64,000 bases of DNA from Streptomyces roseus. Lineage in GTDB: Bacteria; Actinomycetota; Actinomycetes; Streptomycetales; Streptomycetaceae. Below the pieces are notes generated by a model. It searched no databases. It was not told the origin of the DNA and saw only the letters and a program-made list of their open reading frames with translations. The translations under genes were made by a program, and so were the position numbers. Of the stretch, positions 36,222 to 44,128 are shown in pieces (position 1 is the first letter of the stretch; every line of letters starts with the position of its first letter). The stretch spans positions 1 to 64,000 of the forward strand of contig NZ_LFML01000029.1 in assembly GCF_001044425.1 (NCBI RefSeq), written 5' to 3'.

Positions 36222-36622
36222 CACGTCGGTTCCTCCTCGGTCCCGTCGAGGACTTTCGCGGTACTGCTTCGTACGTGGTGCGGTGTTGCTGTCCGCCGGT
36301 CCCCGCGCCCTGAGGTCCGCACGGACACCAGTGTTTCCGGTCCGTTCAACGTGCTGAAAGCACAAAAGGACCCGGGGGCAACGTTGCCCGGATCCTCTCG
36401 CCAGCAGAATAGCCCACCTGTCGCCGAACGGCCGGGGCGGGTCCGCGTCGCTTCTGTGGTCCCCGCCACCCTCACGACCAGCGTATGCCCCGGTTTCACC
36501 GGATCGGTGGACATACGGGGGTCCGCCCGGGCGCATGCGGGGCGCGCGGAGGCGCGCCGGGTCCGGGGGCCGGAGGGGTCATCATGGAGGCCGACGGTAG
36601 AGAGCCGACGATAGGAGCTGCA
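36222..36622. other. Intergenic region between glnR leader and MoaD-like gene
   Basis: About 400 bp without a recognised gene. It contains a perfect 14-bp palindrome GGGCAACGTTGCCC (36376-36389) and a small GTGCT-TTC-AGCAC hairpin on the minus strand near 36350-36362, both upstream of glnR. No GlnR-type box was recognised. The plus-strand end carries AGGAG for the MoaD-like gene. Confidence 0.4.
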
Positions 36623-36877
36623 GTGGCAACCGGAACCATCCGCTACTGGGCGGCGGCCAAGGCCGCGGCCAAGACGGCGGAGGAGCCGTACTCGGCGCGG
36701 ACACTGGCCGAGGCGCTCGACGCCGTGCGGGAACGCCACCCCGGTGAGCTGAGCCGGGTCCTGCAGCGCTGCTCCTTCCTCGTGAACGAAGAGCCCGTGG
36801 GCAAGCGCCCGCACGATGCCGTACCGCTGACCGAGGGGGGCACCGTCGAGGTGCTCCCGCCGTTCGCGGGCGGGTGA
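36623..36877 (+). CDS. MoaD/ThiS-family sulfur-carrier protein
   Basis: From GTG 36623, with AGGAG 6 nt upstream, the protein has 84 residues (an ATG at 36584 would add 13). It starts GTIRYWAAAKAAA, has the MoaD-like helix ARTLAEALDAVRERH, SFLVNEEPV and the strand-turn GGTVEVLPPFAGG. The C-terminal Gly-Gly is the hallmark that is adenylated and thiocarboxylated. It would donate sulfur for molybdopterin or a related cofactor; no partner enzyme is adjacent. Confidence 0.85.
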   Translation: MATGTIRYWAAAKAAAKTAEEPYSARTLAEALDAVRERHPGELSRVLQRCSFLVNEEPVGKRPHDAVPLTEGGTVEVLPPFAGG

Positions 36878-36887
36878 GCGGAAACCG

Positions 36888-38507
36888 ATGAGCACTCCCG
36901 AGGAACAACAGCAGCAGCACCGACAGCAGCAGCGCCAGGAGCCGGATCCGTACGGGACCCAGACCTGGCAGTCGGACACGTGGGAGACCGGCTACCAGCC
37001 GGTGCAGCAGCAGCAGCACCACCAGCAGCCGCAGGGCTGGCCCCCGCCGGAGGCCGCGGCCCCCGGGCAGTCCGCGTACCCGTCGCCGCCGCATCAGCAC
37101 CATCAGCAGCAGCCGGTGGCGCCGGAGGGCTGGTTCCGCGACGAGGCCCCGGCCGCTCCCGGCCCGCCGGCGTCCGGCGTACGGGAGGAGCTGCCCGCGG
37201 CGGGCTGGGCGCCGAGCGCCGGGGCCTGGAGCGAGGGCTCCGCCGCGGAGCAGACGGCGTACCTTCCGCCGCAGGGCGCGGCCCCGGCGGGCGGTGCCGC
37301 CGAGCAGACGGCGTACCTTCCGCCGTACCCGGGCGCCGCCGCGGCGGCCGAGACCGCGTACCTGCCGCCGTACCCGGGCCCCGGCGCGGCCGGGCCCGAG
37401 GGGGCCGCCGGTTCGCCGTACCCCGCCGGCGCCGAGCCGCAGGCGCAGGCCGCCGCCCCCGACGGGTGGTTCCGGGACGGGGCGCCTGTCGCCCAGGCCC
37501 ATGCCGAGGCCCCGGCCTCTGCCGCCGACTGGCGGGGGGCGCCGGCCGACCCGGGATCCGCCGCGGAGCAGACCGCTTACCTCCCGCCGCAGGCCGAGGC
37601 GGCCGAGCAGACCGCCTACCTCCCGCCGTACCCCGGCCCCGCCGCGGCGGAGGCTCCGTACCCCGGCCCCGGTGCCGGGGAGACCGCCCCCGGCGCCGAC
37701 GGCGAGGAGCCCGCGTACTCCCCGCCCACGCTCGGAGGCAACACCGTCCGCGCCGTCGATCCGGCCCAGGCGCGCGCCGAGGGGCGGTCGCCGATCATCG
37801 ACCCCGGTCCGCAGCCGGCGATACTGACCGCCGCGCTCGGGCTGCTGCTCGCCGGTGCCGCCGCCGTCGGCGAGCTCGCGCTCCTCGGGCCGCTGATCGT
37901 CCTCCAGGCCCTCACCGCGGCCGGCTGGTTCCGGCTCAACGGCATGTGGCCCGCCCGCCAGGGCATCGCCCTCGCCTTCCTCGGAGCCCTCGTCGCCGAC
38001 GCGGCCGTGCTCGCCGTGGACGACACGTACGGCCCCGGCGCGATCATCGGGACCCTCGGCGCCTGGGTCCTGCTCACCCTCGTCCTCCAGCTGCGCAGCC
38101 ACGCGGACCCCGACGAGCGGATGTACGGGCTGATGGCCTCGGTGGCCTCCGCCGCGCTCGCCATCGTCTGCGCGGGCTACCTGGCCGCCGACTCCGCGGC
38201 CGTCAGCGTCGGCGCCGCGGCCGTCGCCGTGGCCGTCTTCACCCGCGCGCTGCCGCTGCCGACGCCGGTCTCCGTCGGCGTCTCGCTGGCGGCCGCGACC
38301 GGAGCCGGCATCGCCGTGGGCGGGCTGACCTCGGTCGGGGTGGGCGGGGCGCTGTTGGGCCTGGCCGCCGGGGTGTGCGCGCTGGTCGGGCTGCGGGTGG
38401 CGGCGTACGACTACCCGTCCAAGTTCGTGCACATGACGGCCGGCGTCGCGCTGCCGCTGGCGGCCGCCGCACCCGCCGTCTACCTGATCGGCCGGGTGGT
38501 GGGCTGA
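36888..38507 (+). CDS. Repeat-rich membrane protein with TAYLPP motifs
   Basis: A 539-residue protein 10 nt after the MoaD-like gene. The N-terminal 300 residues are low complexity: Gln/His-rich at first (EEQQQQHRQQQRQ), then Ala/Pro-rich with six copies of (E/Q)TAYLPP. The C-terminal 230 residues (about 305-539) contain seven or eight membrane helices. The repeats lie on one side of the membrane, probably cytoplasmic. The family is not one I can name; it may be a scaffold. Codon use is normal, so the repeats look like a native tail. Confidence 0.75.
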   Translation: MSTPEEQQQQHRQQQRQEPDPYGTQTWQSDTWETGYQPVQQQQHHQQPQGWPPPEAAAPGQSAYPSPPHQHHQQQPVAPEGWFRDEAPAAPGPPASGVREELPAAGWAPSAGAWSEGSAAEQTAYLPPQGAAPAGGAAEQTAYLPPYPGAAAAAETAYLPPYPGPGAAGPEGAAGSPYPAGAEPQAQAAAPDGWFRDGAPVAQAHAEAPASAADWRGAPADPGSAAEQTAYLPPQAEAAEQTAYLPPYPGPAAAEAPYPGPGAGETAPGADGEEPAYSPPTLGGNTVRAVDPAQARAEGRSPIIDPGPQPAILTAALGLLLAGAAAVGELALLGPLIVLQALTAAGWFRLNGMWPARQGIALAFLGALVADAAVLAVDDTYGPGAIIGTLGAWVLLTLVLQLRSHADPDERMYGLMASVASAALAIVCAGYLAADSAAVSVGAAAVAVAVFTRALPLPTPVSVGVSLAAATGAGIAVGGLTSVGVGGALLGLAAGVCALVGLRVAAYDYPSKFVHMTAGVALPLAAAAPAVYLIGRVVG

Positions 38508-38651
38508 CACCGGCCCTCGGTCAGCCGGCAGCCGGCAGCCGTCGGGCCCGGCCCGGGCGCCATGCCCGGGACCCGGGCCTGACGGCTTTCGTACGCCCGG
38601 TCGTGGTCCACTGGAACGTACGTACCAGTCGGTCAACAGGGGGAGGGGCAC

Positions 38652-39362
38652 GTGCGGTTCCTGCGCGTCGTCGTGATCATCGCAGTGGTGCTGGGAGCGC
38701 TGTTCGCCGGCGTCGACCGCTGGGCGGTGAACTACGCCGAGAACCGGCTGGCCGAGCGCATCCAGGCGCGCCAGGGGCTCGCGGGCTCCACGGAGGTGGA
38801 CATACACGGGTTCCCGTTCCTGACGCAGGCGCTGAGCCATGAGCTCGACCGGGTCGACGTGAAGCTCACCGGCGTGGAGGCCGTCTCGGACGGGCGCAGG
38901 ACGCGGCTCTCGCAGCTCGACGCCGGCTTCCGCGGCGTGAGGCTGAACGGGGACTACAGCGGGGGAACGGCGCAGCGGGCCGAGGGCACGGCCCTCGTCA
39001 CGTACAAGGATCTGACGGAGGCCTCGCAGACCGGTGTGACCGTCACCTACGGCGGCGCGCCCGGCAAGGTGAAGGTCACGGCGGCCCTGGAGGTCCTCGG
39101 CCGCAAGCTGGCGCCCAGCGTGGTGTCGACCGTCGCGCTCGTGGACGCCCCCGGCGGCGGCAAGATGGTCCGCGTCCGTGCCGACGACGTGCCGGGCGAG
39201 GGGCTGCCCGGGATCGAGAGCGCCGTCCGCAAGAAGACGGACTTCGACCGCCGGCTCGACAGCGGCCTGCCGTCCGGGCTCAAACTGACCGCGCTGACCT
39301 CGGACGAGTCCGGGGTGCACCTCACGCTGAGCGGTACGGACGTGGTGCTGGCCGGATCGTGA
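38652..39362 (+). CDS. DUF2993 (LmeA-like) protein
   Basis: A 236-residue protein with GTG start and GGAGGGG upstream. Residues 5-22 form a signal anchor, then AVNYAENRLAERIQARQGL and TEVDIHGFPFLTQALSHELD, the defining start of DUF2993. The family includes mycobacterial LmeA, a cell-envelope protein needed for mannan elongation and lipid binding. It probably acts at the outer membrane face in this organism; the ligand is unknown. Confidence 0.85.
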   Translation: MRFLRVVVIIAVVLGALFAGVDRWAVNYAENRLAERIQARQGLAGSTEVDIHGFPFLTQALSHELDRVDVKLTGVEAVSDGRRTRLSQLDAGFRGVRLNGDYSGGTAQRAEGTALVTYKDLTEASQTGVTVTYGGAPGKVKVTAALEVLGRKLAPSVVSTVALVDAPGGGKMVRVRADDVPGEGLPGIESAVRKKTDFDRRLDSGLPSGLKLTALTSDESGVHLTLSGTDVVLAGS

Positions 39363-39485
39363 GACGGCGCGGTCCGATCCGCAGAAGCGCGGGCCGCGCG
39401 AGGGCCTCGGAGGCGGTGCGGCGACCGCTGCGGGGCATATGCATCCCAACATGCGGACGATCCCGTCTCGAAATATGACACGCCG

Positions 39486-39515
39486 GTGACAGGGCGGCCG
39501 ATTCGTCCCTACGAT
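39486..39515 (+). promoter_or_regulatory. Promoter of the cysteine leader peptide
   Basis: GTGACA (39486-39491) and TACGAT (39510-39515) are separated by 18 bp and match the housekeeping -35/-10 pattern. The predicted transcription start falls at about 39522-39524, on the leader-peptide ATG, implying a leaderless mRNA. Confidence 0.6.
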
Positions 39516-39523
39516 CCATGCCT

Positions 39524-39607
39524 ATGAAGCATCAGCAGGCGGACCTCACGAAGCGGCGGGCAGTAGACCTGTGTCGCGTCGCCGCCATGCTCTGTCGATC
39601 CATGTGA
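39524..39607 (+). CDS. Cysteine-containing leader peptide (sulfur-responsive uORF)
   Basis: A 27-residue ORF. Its second half reads RRAVDLCRVAAMLCRSM, with two Cys codons (TGT at positions 17 and 24) near the end. This matches the putative leader peptides annotated before sulfur-assimilation genes in Streptomyces, and the cysteine-attenuator uORFs of mycobacteria. It would let ribosome stalling on Cys codons control the sulfurtransferase gene 235 nt downstream. An in-frame ATG lies 6 nt upstream (39518). Expression is probably leaderless. Confidence 0.75.
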   Translation: MKHQQADLTKRRAVDLCRVAAMLCRSM

Positions 39608-39842
39608 CCTGTGAGCGTTTCCGCTCCATCAGCCGGACGACCGTCCTTCCCGCGTGACCGCACCGCAGCCGCCCCCTCCTGCCCACTGACGCCTCCCCGC
39701 GCAGTGCCGGGGGAGCCGCCGCGGCCGGTACGCACCAGGAGAACCCGCAGAACCAGCAGAACCCGCGGAAACAGCACCCGCTGAACCTGCACCTGCACCT
39801 GCACAGCACGCCCCGCCGCACACTGCCCCGGAGGAGACCACC

Positions 39843-40688
39843 ATGAGCCGCAGCGACGTCCTCGTAGACGCCGACTGGGTCGAGGCCCACCTGAACGACG
39901 CCGACGTCGTCATCGTCGAGGTGGACGAGGACACGTCCGCGTACGACAAGAACCACATCACCAACGCCGTCCGGATCGACTGGAAGCAGGACCTCCAGGA
40001 CCCGGTCCGCCGCGACTTCGTGGACCAGGAGGGCTTCGAGAAGCTCCTCTCCGCCAAGGGCATCTCCAACGAGGACACGGTCGTCCTCTACGGCGGCAAC
40101 AACAACTGGTTCGCCTCCTACGCCTACTGGTACTTCAAGCTGTACGGCCACCAGGACGTCCGCCTCCTCGACGGCGGCCGCAAGAAGTGGGAGCTCGACT
40201 CCCGCGACCTGGTCGACGGCGCCGAGGTCCCGAACCGCCCGGCCACCCAGTACAAGGCCCAGCCGCAGGACACCTCCATCCGCGCCTTCCGCGACGACGT
40301 CGTGGCCGCGATCGGCTCCCTGAACCTGGTCGACGTCCGCTCGCCCGACGAGTTCTCCGGCAAGCTGCTCGCCCCCGCGCACCTGCCGCAGGAGCAGTCG
40401 CAGCGTCCCGGCCACGTGCCGAGCGCCCGCAACATCCCGTGGTCGAAGAACGCCAACGACGACGGCACCTTCAAGTCCGACGAGGAGCTGACGGCCCTCT
40501 ACCAGGCCGAGCAGGTCGACCTGGCGAAGGACACCATCGCGTACTGCCGCATCGGTGAGCGCTCCGCGCTCACGTGGTTCGTGCTGCACGAGCTCCTGGG
40601 CCAGGAGAACGTCAAGAACTACGACGGCTCCTGGACCGAGTACGGCTCCCTGGTCGGCGTGCCGATCGAGCTCGGCGCCAACAAGTAG
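39843..40688 (+). CDS. Thiosulfate sulfurtransferase (rhodanese)
   Basis: A 281-residue two-domain rhodanese with GGAGGAG before the ATG. The inactive N-terminal domain (about 5-125) ends RLLDGGRKKWELD. The catalytic domain carries Cys235 in the loop CRIGERS and the RPGHVPSARNIPW signature. It transfers sulfane sulfur from thiosulfate to a thiophilic acceptor. It lies downstream of a cysteine leader peptide and 60 bp before the DUF1416 gene. In actinobacteria it is often named CysA or SseA; SCO4164 from memory. Confidence 0.93.
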   Translation: MSRSDVLVDADWVEAHLNDADVVIVEVDEDTSAYDKNHITNAVRIDWKQDLQDPVRRDFVDQEGFEKLLSAKGISNEDTVVLYGGNNNWFASYAYWYFKLYGHQDVRLLDGGRKKWELDSRDLVDGAEVPNRPATQYKAQPQDTSIRAFRDDVVAAIGSLNLVDVRSPDEFSGKLLAPAHLPQEQSQRPGHVPSARNIPWSKNANDDGTFKSDEELTALYQAEQVDLAKDTIAYCRIGERSALTWFVLHELLGQENVKNYDGSWTEYGSLVGVPIELGANK

Positions 40689-40748
40689 TCCCGCCGGGTA
40701 CGCGACGCCCGCAGCCAGTACGAAGACCTCTAGGACAGGACAGAGAAG

Positions 40749-41039
40749 ATGTGTGGAGCACAGATCGGCGGGCCCGACCTCGCCACGCTCAAGCCCGGTG
40801 AGACCGCCATCCAGGGTCAGGTGACCAAGGACGGCGAGCCCGTCAGCGGGTACGTGCGCCTGCTCGACTCGACCGGCGAGTTCACGGCCGAGGTCCCGAC
40901 CTCGGCGACCGGCCAGTTCCGCTTCTACGCGGCGACCGGCTCGTGGACCCTGCGCGCGCTGGTTCCCGGGGCCCAGGCGGAGCGCGCCGTGGTCGTGGCC
41001 GAGGCCGGCGGCGTGACGGACGTGGCGATCGCGGTCTGA
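40749..41039 (+). CDS. DUF1416 protein
   Basis: A 96-residue protein starting MCGAQIGGPDLATLKPGETA, the fixed beginning of DUF1416. The rest predicts a small beta-sandwich (IQGQVTKDGEPVSGYVRLLD). The family is found immediately after the rhodanese gene in most actinobacteria, implying a shared role in sulfur metabolism, though no activity is known to me. AGGACAG lies 6-8 nt before the ATG. Confidence 0.88.
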   Translation: MCGAQIGGPDLATLKPGETAIQGQVTKDGEPVSGYVRLLDSTGEFTAEVPTSATGQFRFYAATGSWTLRALVPGAQAERAVVVAEAGGVTDVAIAV

Positions 41040-41184
41040 GCACCGCACGCCTGACATGACCGGCCGAAGGGCCGCACCCCAGGGGGTTGGACGCCACTGG
41101 AACGGGGTGCGGCCCTTCGTGCCGTCGCGGGCCGCCTGTCTCGCGGCCCTGCGCGCCGGCCCCCTCCGGCCCTACCCTGGAGGC

Positions 41185-41448
41185 ATGTACGCCCGGCGGC
41201 GTCGCGCCTACTTCGTCCTCATGGGCGGATGCGTCTTCCTCTTCGTGTCCGCCTGGGCCTTCGTGCGGCTGTTCTCGGTCGAGGCGGCCGTGGCCCTGTG
41301 CGTGGTGGCCATGGTCATCCCGCCGGTCGCCGCGATGATCGCGAACCGGCGCGGTCCGGACGACCGCTGGTGGGACGACCCCTCGGGGGACCCGAAGTCC
41401 GACGAGTGGTGGGACGAACTGGACGGAAAGCGGCGCCACGAGGACTGA
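41185..41448 (+). CDS. DUF3099 small membrane protein
   Basis: From ATG 41185 the protein has 87 residues: basic start YARRRRAYF, two membrane helices (about 10-28 and 33-52) and an acidic, Trp-rich tail (DDRWWDDP, DEWWDEL). This is DUF3099, of unknown function. TACCCT sits 6 nt before the ATG, so it is likely leaderless; the upstream frame from 41056 has no such signal. Confidence 0.8.
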   Translation: MYARRRRAYFVLMGGCVFLFVSAWAFVRLFSVEAAVALCVVAMVIPPVAAMIANRRGPDDRWWDDPSGDPKSDEWWDELDGKRRHED

Positions 41449-41457
41449 AACCCCCGC

Positions 41458-41787
41458 GTGACGTACGACCGCCCCCTGGCGCGGCAGAAGATCGACCGGC
41501 GGAAGCCCTCCCGCTGCCGGCCCCCGAGGGCGGCGCGGCCGGGCGAAGCTGAAAGTGGAACTGGAGTACGAGGGGCTGCGCCAGATCGCCGCCCGCGGCT
41601 GGACCACCCCCGACGGAACGCGCACGCGCGTCTACCTGCTGCGCTTCCACGCCGCGGCTTCGTGGACGGCTTCCACGGCTGCGGCTACGACACGCGGCTG
41701 GCAGAGCCAGCTGGTGAGCTGACCGATCACGGGCGGAAACGGCCGTGCGGCCCACCTCACGGAGTGCGCCGGTCCCCGGGCCAGTAG
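41458..41787 (+). pseudogene. Frameshifted remnant of a small protein gene
   Basis: An open frame from GTG 41458 starts MTYDRPLARQKIDRR and resumes near 41650 with GFVDGFHGCGYDTRLAEPAG. Between them, the plausible protein sequence KLKVELEYEGLRQIAARGWT, then TTPDGTRTRVYLLRF, lies in a different frame (from 41543). The two pieces read like one original chain, interrupted by at least two shifts. I cannot name the family. A sequencing error is less likely because two events are needed. The remaining DNA to 41836 holds nothing else. Confidence 0.45.
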
Positions 41788-41836
41788 GCTTGGGGACCGG
41801 CCCCGTACCCGCCCACATCACTTCGAGGAGCACCCC

Positions 41837-41938
41837 GTGCTTGAGGCATTCTTCACCTCCCTGCTGGTCCTGGTCTGCGTCGGCGTGCTCGCCTTCACCG
41901 GCCTCGCAGTGAAGAAGCTGTACCAGGGCCAGCGCTGA
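41837..41938 (+). CDS. 33-residue single-helix membrane peptide
   Basis: GTG start with GAGGAG 5 nt upstream and stop at 41938. The peptide is MLEAFFTSLLVLVCVGVLAF followed by TGLAVKKLYQGQR: one membrane helix and a basic tail. The strong ribosome site and normal codon use support coding. Similar short peptides occur before nitrobindin-like genes in other Streptomyces, as I recall. Function unknown. Confidence 0.6.
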   Translation: MLEAFFTSLLVLVCVGVLAFTGLAVKKLYQGQR

Positions 41939-41999
41939 TCGTCCGATCGGCCGCCCTCCCGGACCCGGAACCCCTCCCCACAGATCGCCTGAGCCAGAC

Positions 42000-42572
42000 A
42001 TGATCCAGATCCCGTCCGACCTGAACCCGGGCCTCGTCCCCCTCGCCTTCCTCCTCGGTACCTGGGAGGGCGCGGGCGTCTTCGACTTCCCCGGTGAAGA
42101 GAAGTGCAACTTCGGCCAGGAAGTCGTCTTCAGCCACGACGGCCGGGACTTCCTGGAGTACACCTCCCACAGCTGGGTCCTCGACGCCGAGGGCAACAAG
42201 GTGCGGCCGCTGGAGTCGGAGTCCGGCTTCTGGCGCATCGACAAGGACCGCAAGGTCGAGATCGTCATGGTCCGCGACCAGGGCGTCGTCGAGGTCTGGT
42301 ACGGCGAGCTCGCCGACCAGAAGCCGCAGATCGACCTGGCCACGGACGCCGTGGCGCGGACCGCGGCCTCGGGCCCGTACAGCGGCGGCAAGCGGCTCTA
42401 CGGCTACGTGAAGAGCGACCTCATGTGGGTCGGCGAGAAGGCCACCCCGGACGTCGAGCTGCGGCCGTACATGTCGGCCCAGCTCAAGAAGGTCGTCACC
42501 CCGGAAGAGGTCGCCGAGATGGCGCGCAACCTCCCGGACATGCCGGACGACGGCATCGCCTTCTTCCGCTGA
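42000..42572 (+). CDS. Nitrobindin/FABP-like beta-barrel protein
   Basis: A 190-residue protein of the DUF1794/UPF0678 family: LAFLLGTWEGAGVFDFP contains the GxWxGxG motif (about 20-26), followed by antiparallel strands of a ten-stranded barrel. Nitrobindins bind heme b with a C-terminal His. At the matching place here I read ELRPYMSAQLKKV, without His, so heme binding is uncertain and the older label fatty-acid-binding-like may fit better. It is 61 bp downstream of the 33-residue peptide. Confidence 0.82.
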   Translation: MIQIPSDLNPGLVPLAFLLGTWEGAGVFDFPGEEKCNFGQEVVFSHDGRDFLEYTSHSWVLDAEGNKVRPLESESGFWRIDKDRKVEIVMVRDQGVVEVWYGELADQKPQIDLATDAVARTAASGPYSGGKRLYGYVKSDLMWVGEKATPDVELRPYMSAQLKKVVTPEEVAEMARNLPDMPDDGIAFFR

Positions 42573-42639
42573 CGGATCGTCCACGAACGGGGACCGCGGG
42601 CTCGGCCCGCGGTCCCCGTCGCGCGCTTACACTGGCCGG

Positions 42640-43095
42640 GTGGGGAGCATCGGAGACACCGAGAGTGCCGATTGGAAGAGCGACCTGCGGCAGCGCGGAT
42701 ACCGGCTGACCCCGCAGCGCCAGCTCGTGCTGGAAGCGGTCGACAGCCTGGAGCACGCGACGCCGGACGAGATCCTCGCGCAGGTGCGCAAGACCGCCTC
42801 CGGGGTCAACATCTCCACCGTCTACCGCACGCTGGAGCTCCTGGAGGAGCTCAAGCTGGTCTCGCACGCCCACCTCGGGCACGGAGCCCCCACGTACCAC
42901 CTCGCCGACCGGCACCACCACATCCACCTGGTCTGCCGCGAGTGCACCGAGGTGATCGAGGCGGACGTGGACATCGCCGCCGAGTTCACCGCGAAGCTGC
43001 GCGCCACCTTCGGTTTCCAGACCGACATGAAGCACTTCGCGATCTTCGGACTCTGCAAGAAGTGCGCCGCCAAGGAGCAGCACGCCCCGTCGTAG
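42640..43095 (+). CDS. nur: Nur, nickel-responsive Fur-family repressor
   Basis: A 151-residue Fur-family protein. Winged helix: RQRGYRLTPQRQLVLEAV and ISTVYRTLELLEE. Metal ligands: HHHIH (92-96) with CRECT after it, and His132; structural CxxC pairs at Cys99/Cys102 and Cys139/Cys142. The sequence closely resembles S. coelicolor Nur (DWKSDLRQRGYRLTPQRQLV). Nur with Ni represses nickel uptake and the Fe-superoxide dismutase gene. TACACT lies 6 nt before the GTG start, suggesting a leaderless mRNA. Confidence 0.9.
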   Translation: MGSIGDTESADWKSDLRQRGYRLTPQRQLVLEAVDSLEHATPDEILAQVRKTASGVNISTVYRTLELLEELKLVSHAHLGHGAPTYHLADRHHHIHLVCRECTEVIEADVDIAAEFTAKLRATFGFQTDMKHFAIFGLCKKCAAKEQHAPS

Positions 43096-43105
43096 GCTTG
43101 GTGGC

Positions 43106-44074
43106 ATGACCAGCAGCCCCTTGCTCCATCTCCCCGGCGCCGTACCCGCCGAAGGCCGCGACGAGGGCGTCGCCGCCCACTACGGAGAGCTGTACGGCGA
43201 ACAGCGCGCGCTCGCCGACGGCCGCGGTTTCGTCGACCTCTCGCACCGTGGAGTCGTCACCGTCACCGGACCGGAGCGGCTGAGCTGGCTGCACCTGCTG
43301 CTCACCCAGCACCTGACGGAACTCCCGCCCGGCCAGGCCACCGAGGCGCTCATCCTCTCCGCCAACGGCCACATCGAGCACGCGCTCTACCTCGTCGACG
43401 ACGGCGAGACCGTGTGGGCGCACGTGGAGCCCGGCACCCAGGAGGCGCTCATCGCCTACCTGGAGTCGATGAAGTTCTTCTACCGCGTCGAAGTGGCCGA
43501 CCGCACCGCCGACTTCGCCGTCGTCCACCTGCCGGCAGGCTCCATCGCCGAGGTCGCCAAGGAGCACCCCGTACGCGAGACCCCGTACGGCCGCGACGTC
43601 TTCCTGCCCCGCGCCGAGCTGGAGGGGTTCGCGGCCTCGCACGCCCCGGCCGCCGGGCTCCTCGCGTACGAGGCGCTGCGCGTCGAGGCGCACCGGCCGC
43701 GGCTGGGCCAGGAGACCGACCACCGCACCATCCCCCACGAGCTGGGCTGGATCGGCACCGCCGTGCACCTCCAGAAGGGCTGCTACAGGGGCCAGGAGAC
43801 GGTGGCCCGCGTCCACAACCTGGGCAAGCCCCCGCGCCGCCTGGTCTTCCTGCACCTGGACGGCTCCGAGGTGCTGCTCCCGGCGCACGGCACGCCGATC
43901 CGGCTCGCCGCCGACGGGGAGGAGGGCCGCCAGCTGGGCTTCGTGACCACCGCGGTCCGCCACCACGAGCTCGGCCCGATCGCGCTCGCGCTGGTCAAGC
44001 GGAACGTGCCGCTCGACGCCCCGCTGCTGGCCGGCACCACGGCCGCCGCGCAGGAGGTCGTCGTGGCGCCGTGA
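43106..44074 (+). CDS. ygfZ: YgfZ/GcvT-domain folate-binding protein
   Basis: A 322-residue GcvT-fold protein. The YgfZ signature KGCYRGQE lies at 224-231; LSHRGVVTVTGPERLSWLHL (about 45-64) begins the folate-binding fold. YgfZ assists assembly or repair of certain Fe-S enzymes in a folate-dependent way. It begins 11 bp after nur; TAGGCT 7 nt before the ATG suggests its own leaderless transcript. Confidence 0.88.
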   Translation: MTSSPLLHLPGAVPAEGRDEGVAAHYGELYGEQRALADGRGFVDLSHRGVVTVTGPERLSWLHLLLTQHLTELPPGQATEALILSANGHIEHALYLVDDGETVWAHVEPGTQEALIAYLESMKFFYRVEVADRTADFAVVHLPAGSIAEVAKEHPVRETPYGRDVFLPRAELEGFAASHAPAAGLLAYEALRVEAHRPRLGQETDHRTIPHELGWIGTAVHLQKGCYRGQETVARVHNLGKPPRRLVFLHLDGSEVLLPAHGTPIRLAADGEEGRQLGFVTTAVRHHELGPIALALVKRNVPLDAPLLAGTTAAAQEVVVAP

Positions 44075-44094
44075 CGGCGCGGCTGCCCGGCGAG

Positions 44095-44128
44095 GTCTGA
44101 GGCGCGGCCGCGCGGCCGCGCCTCAGAC
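44095..44128. terminator. 34-bp perfect palindrome between ygfZ and dtd
   Basis: 44095-44128 is a perfect inverted repeat beginning GTCTGAGGCGCGGCCGC, forming a very stable hairpin with almost no loop. It includes the dtd stop codon and lies 20 bp after the ygfZ stop, so it can serve as a bidirectional terminator. Confidence 0.8.

Noticed and set aside
37250..37660. Direct repeats containing ACGGCGTACCTTCCGCCG as a mobile-element trace
   Set aside because: They are in frame and encode the TAYLPP motifs, so they are protein repeats.
36582..39452. 956-codon minus-strand frame opposite the TAYLPP protein and DUF2993 genes
   Set aside because: Its repeats only mirror the repeated sense-strand DNA; no start signal or recognisable fold.
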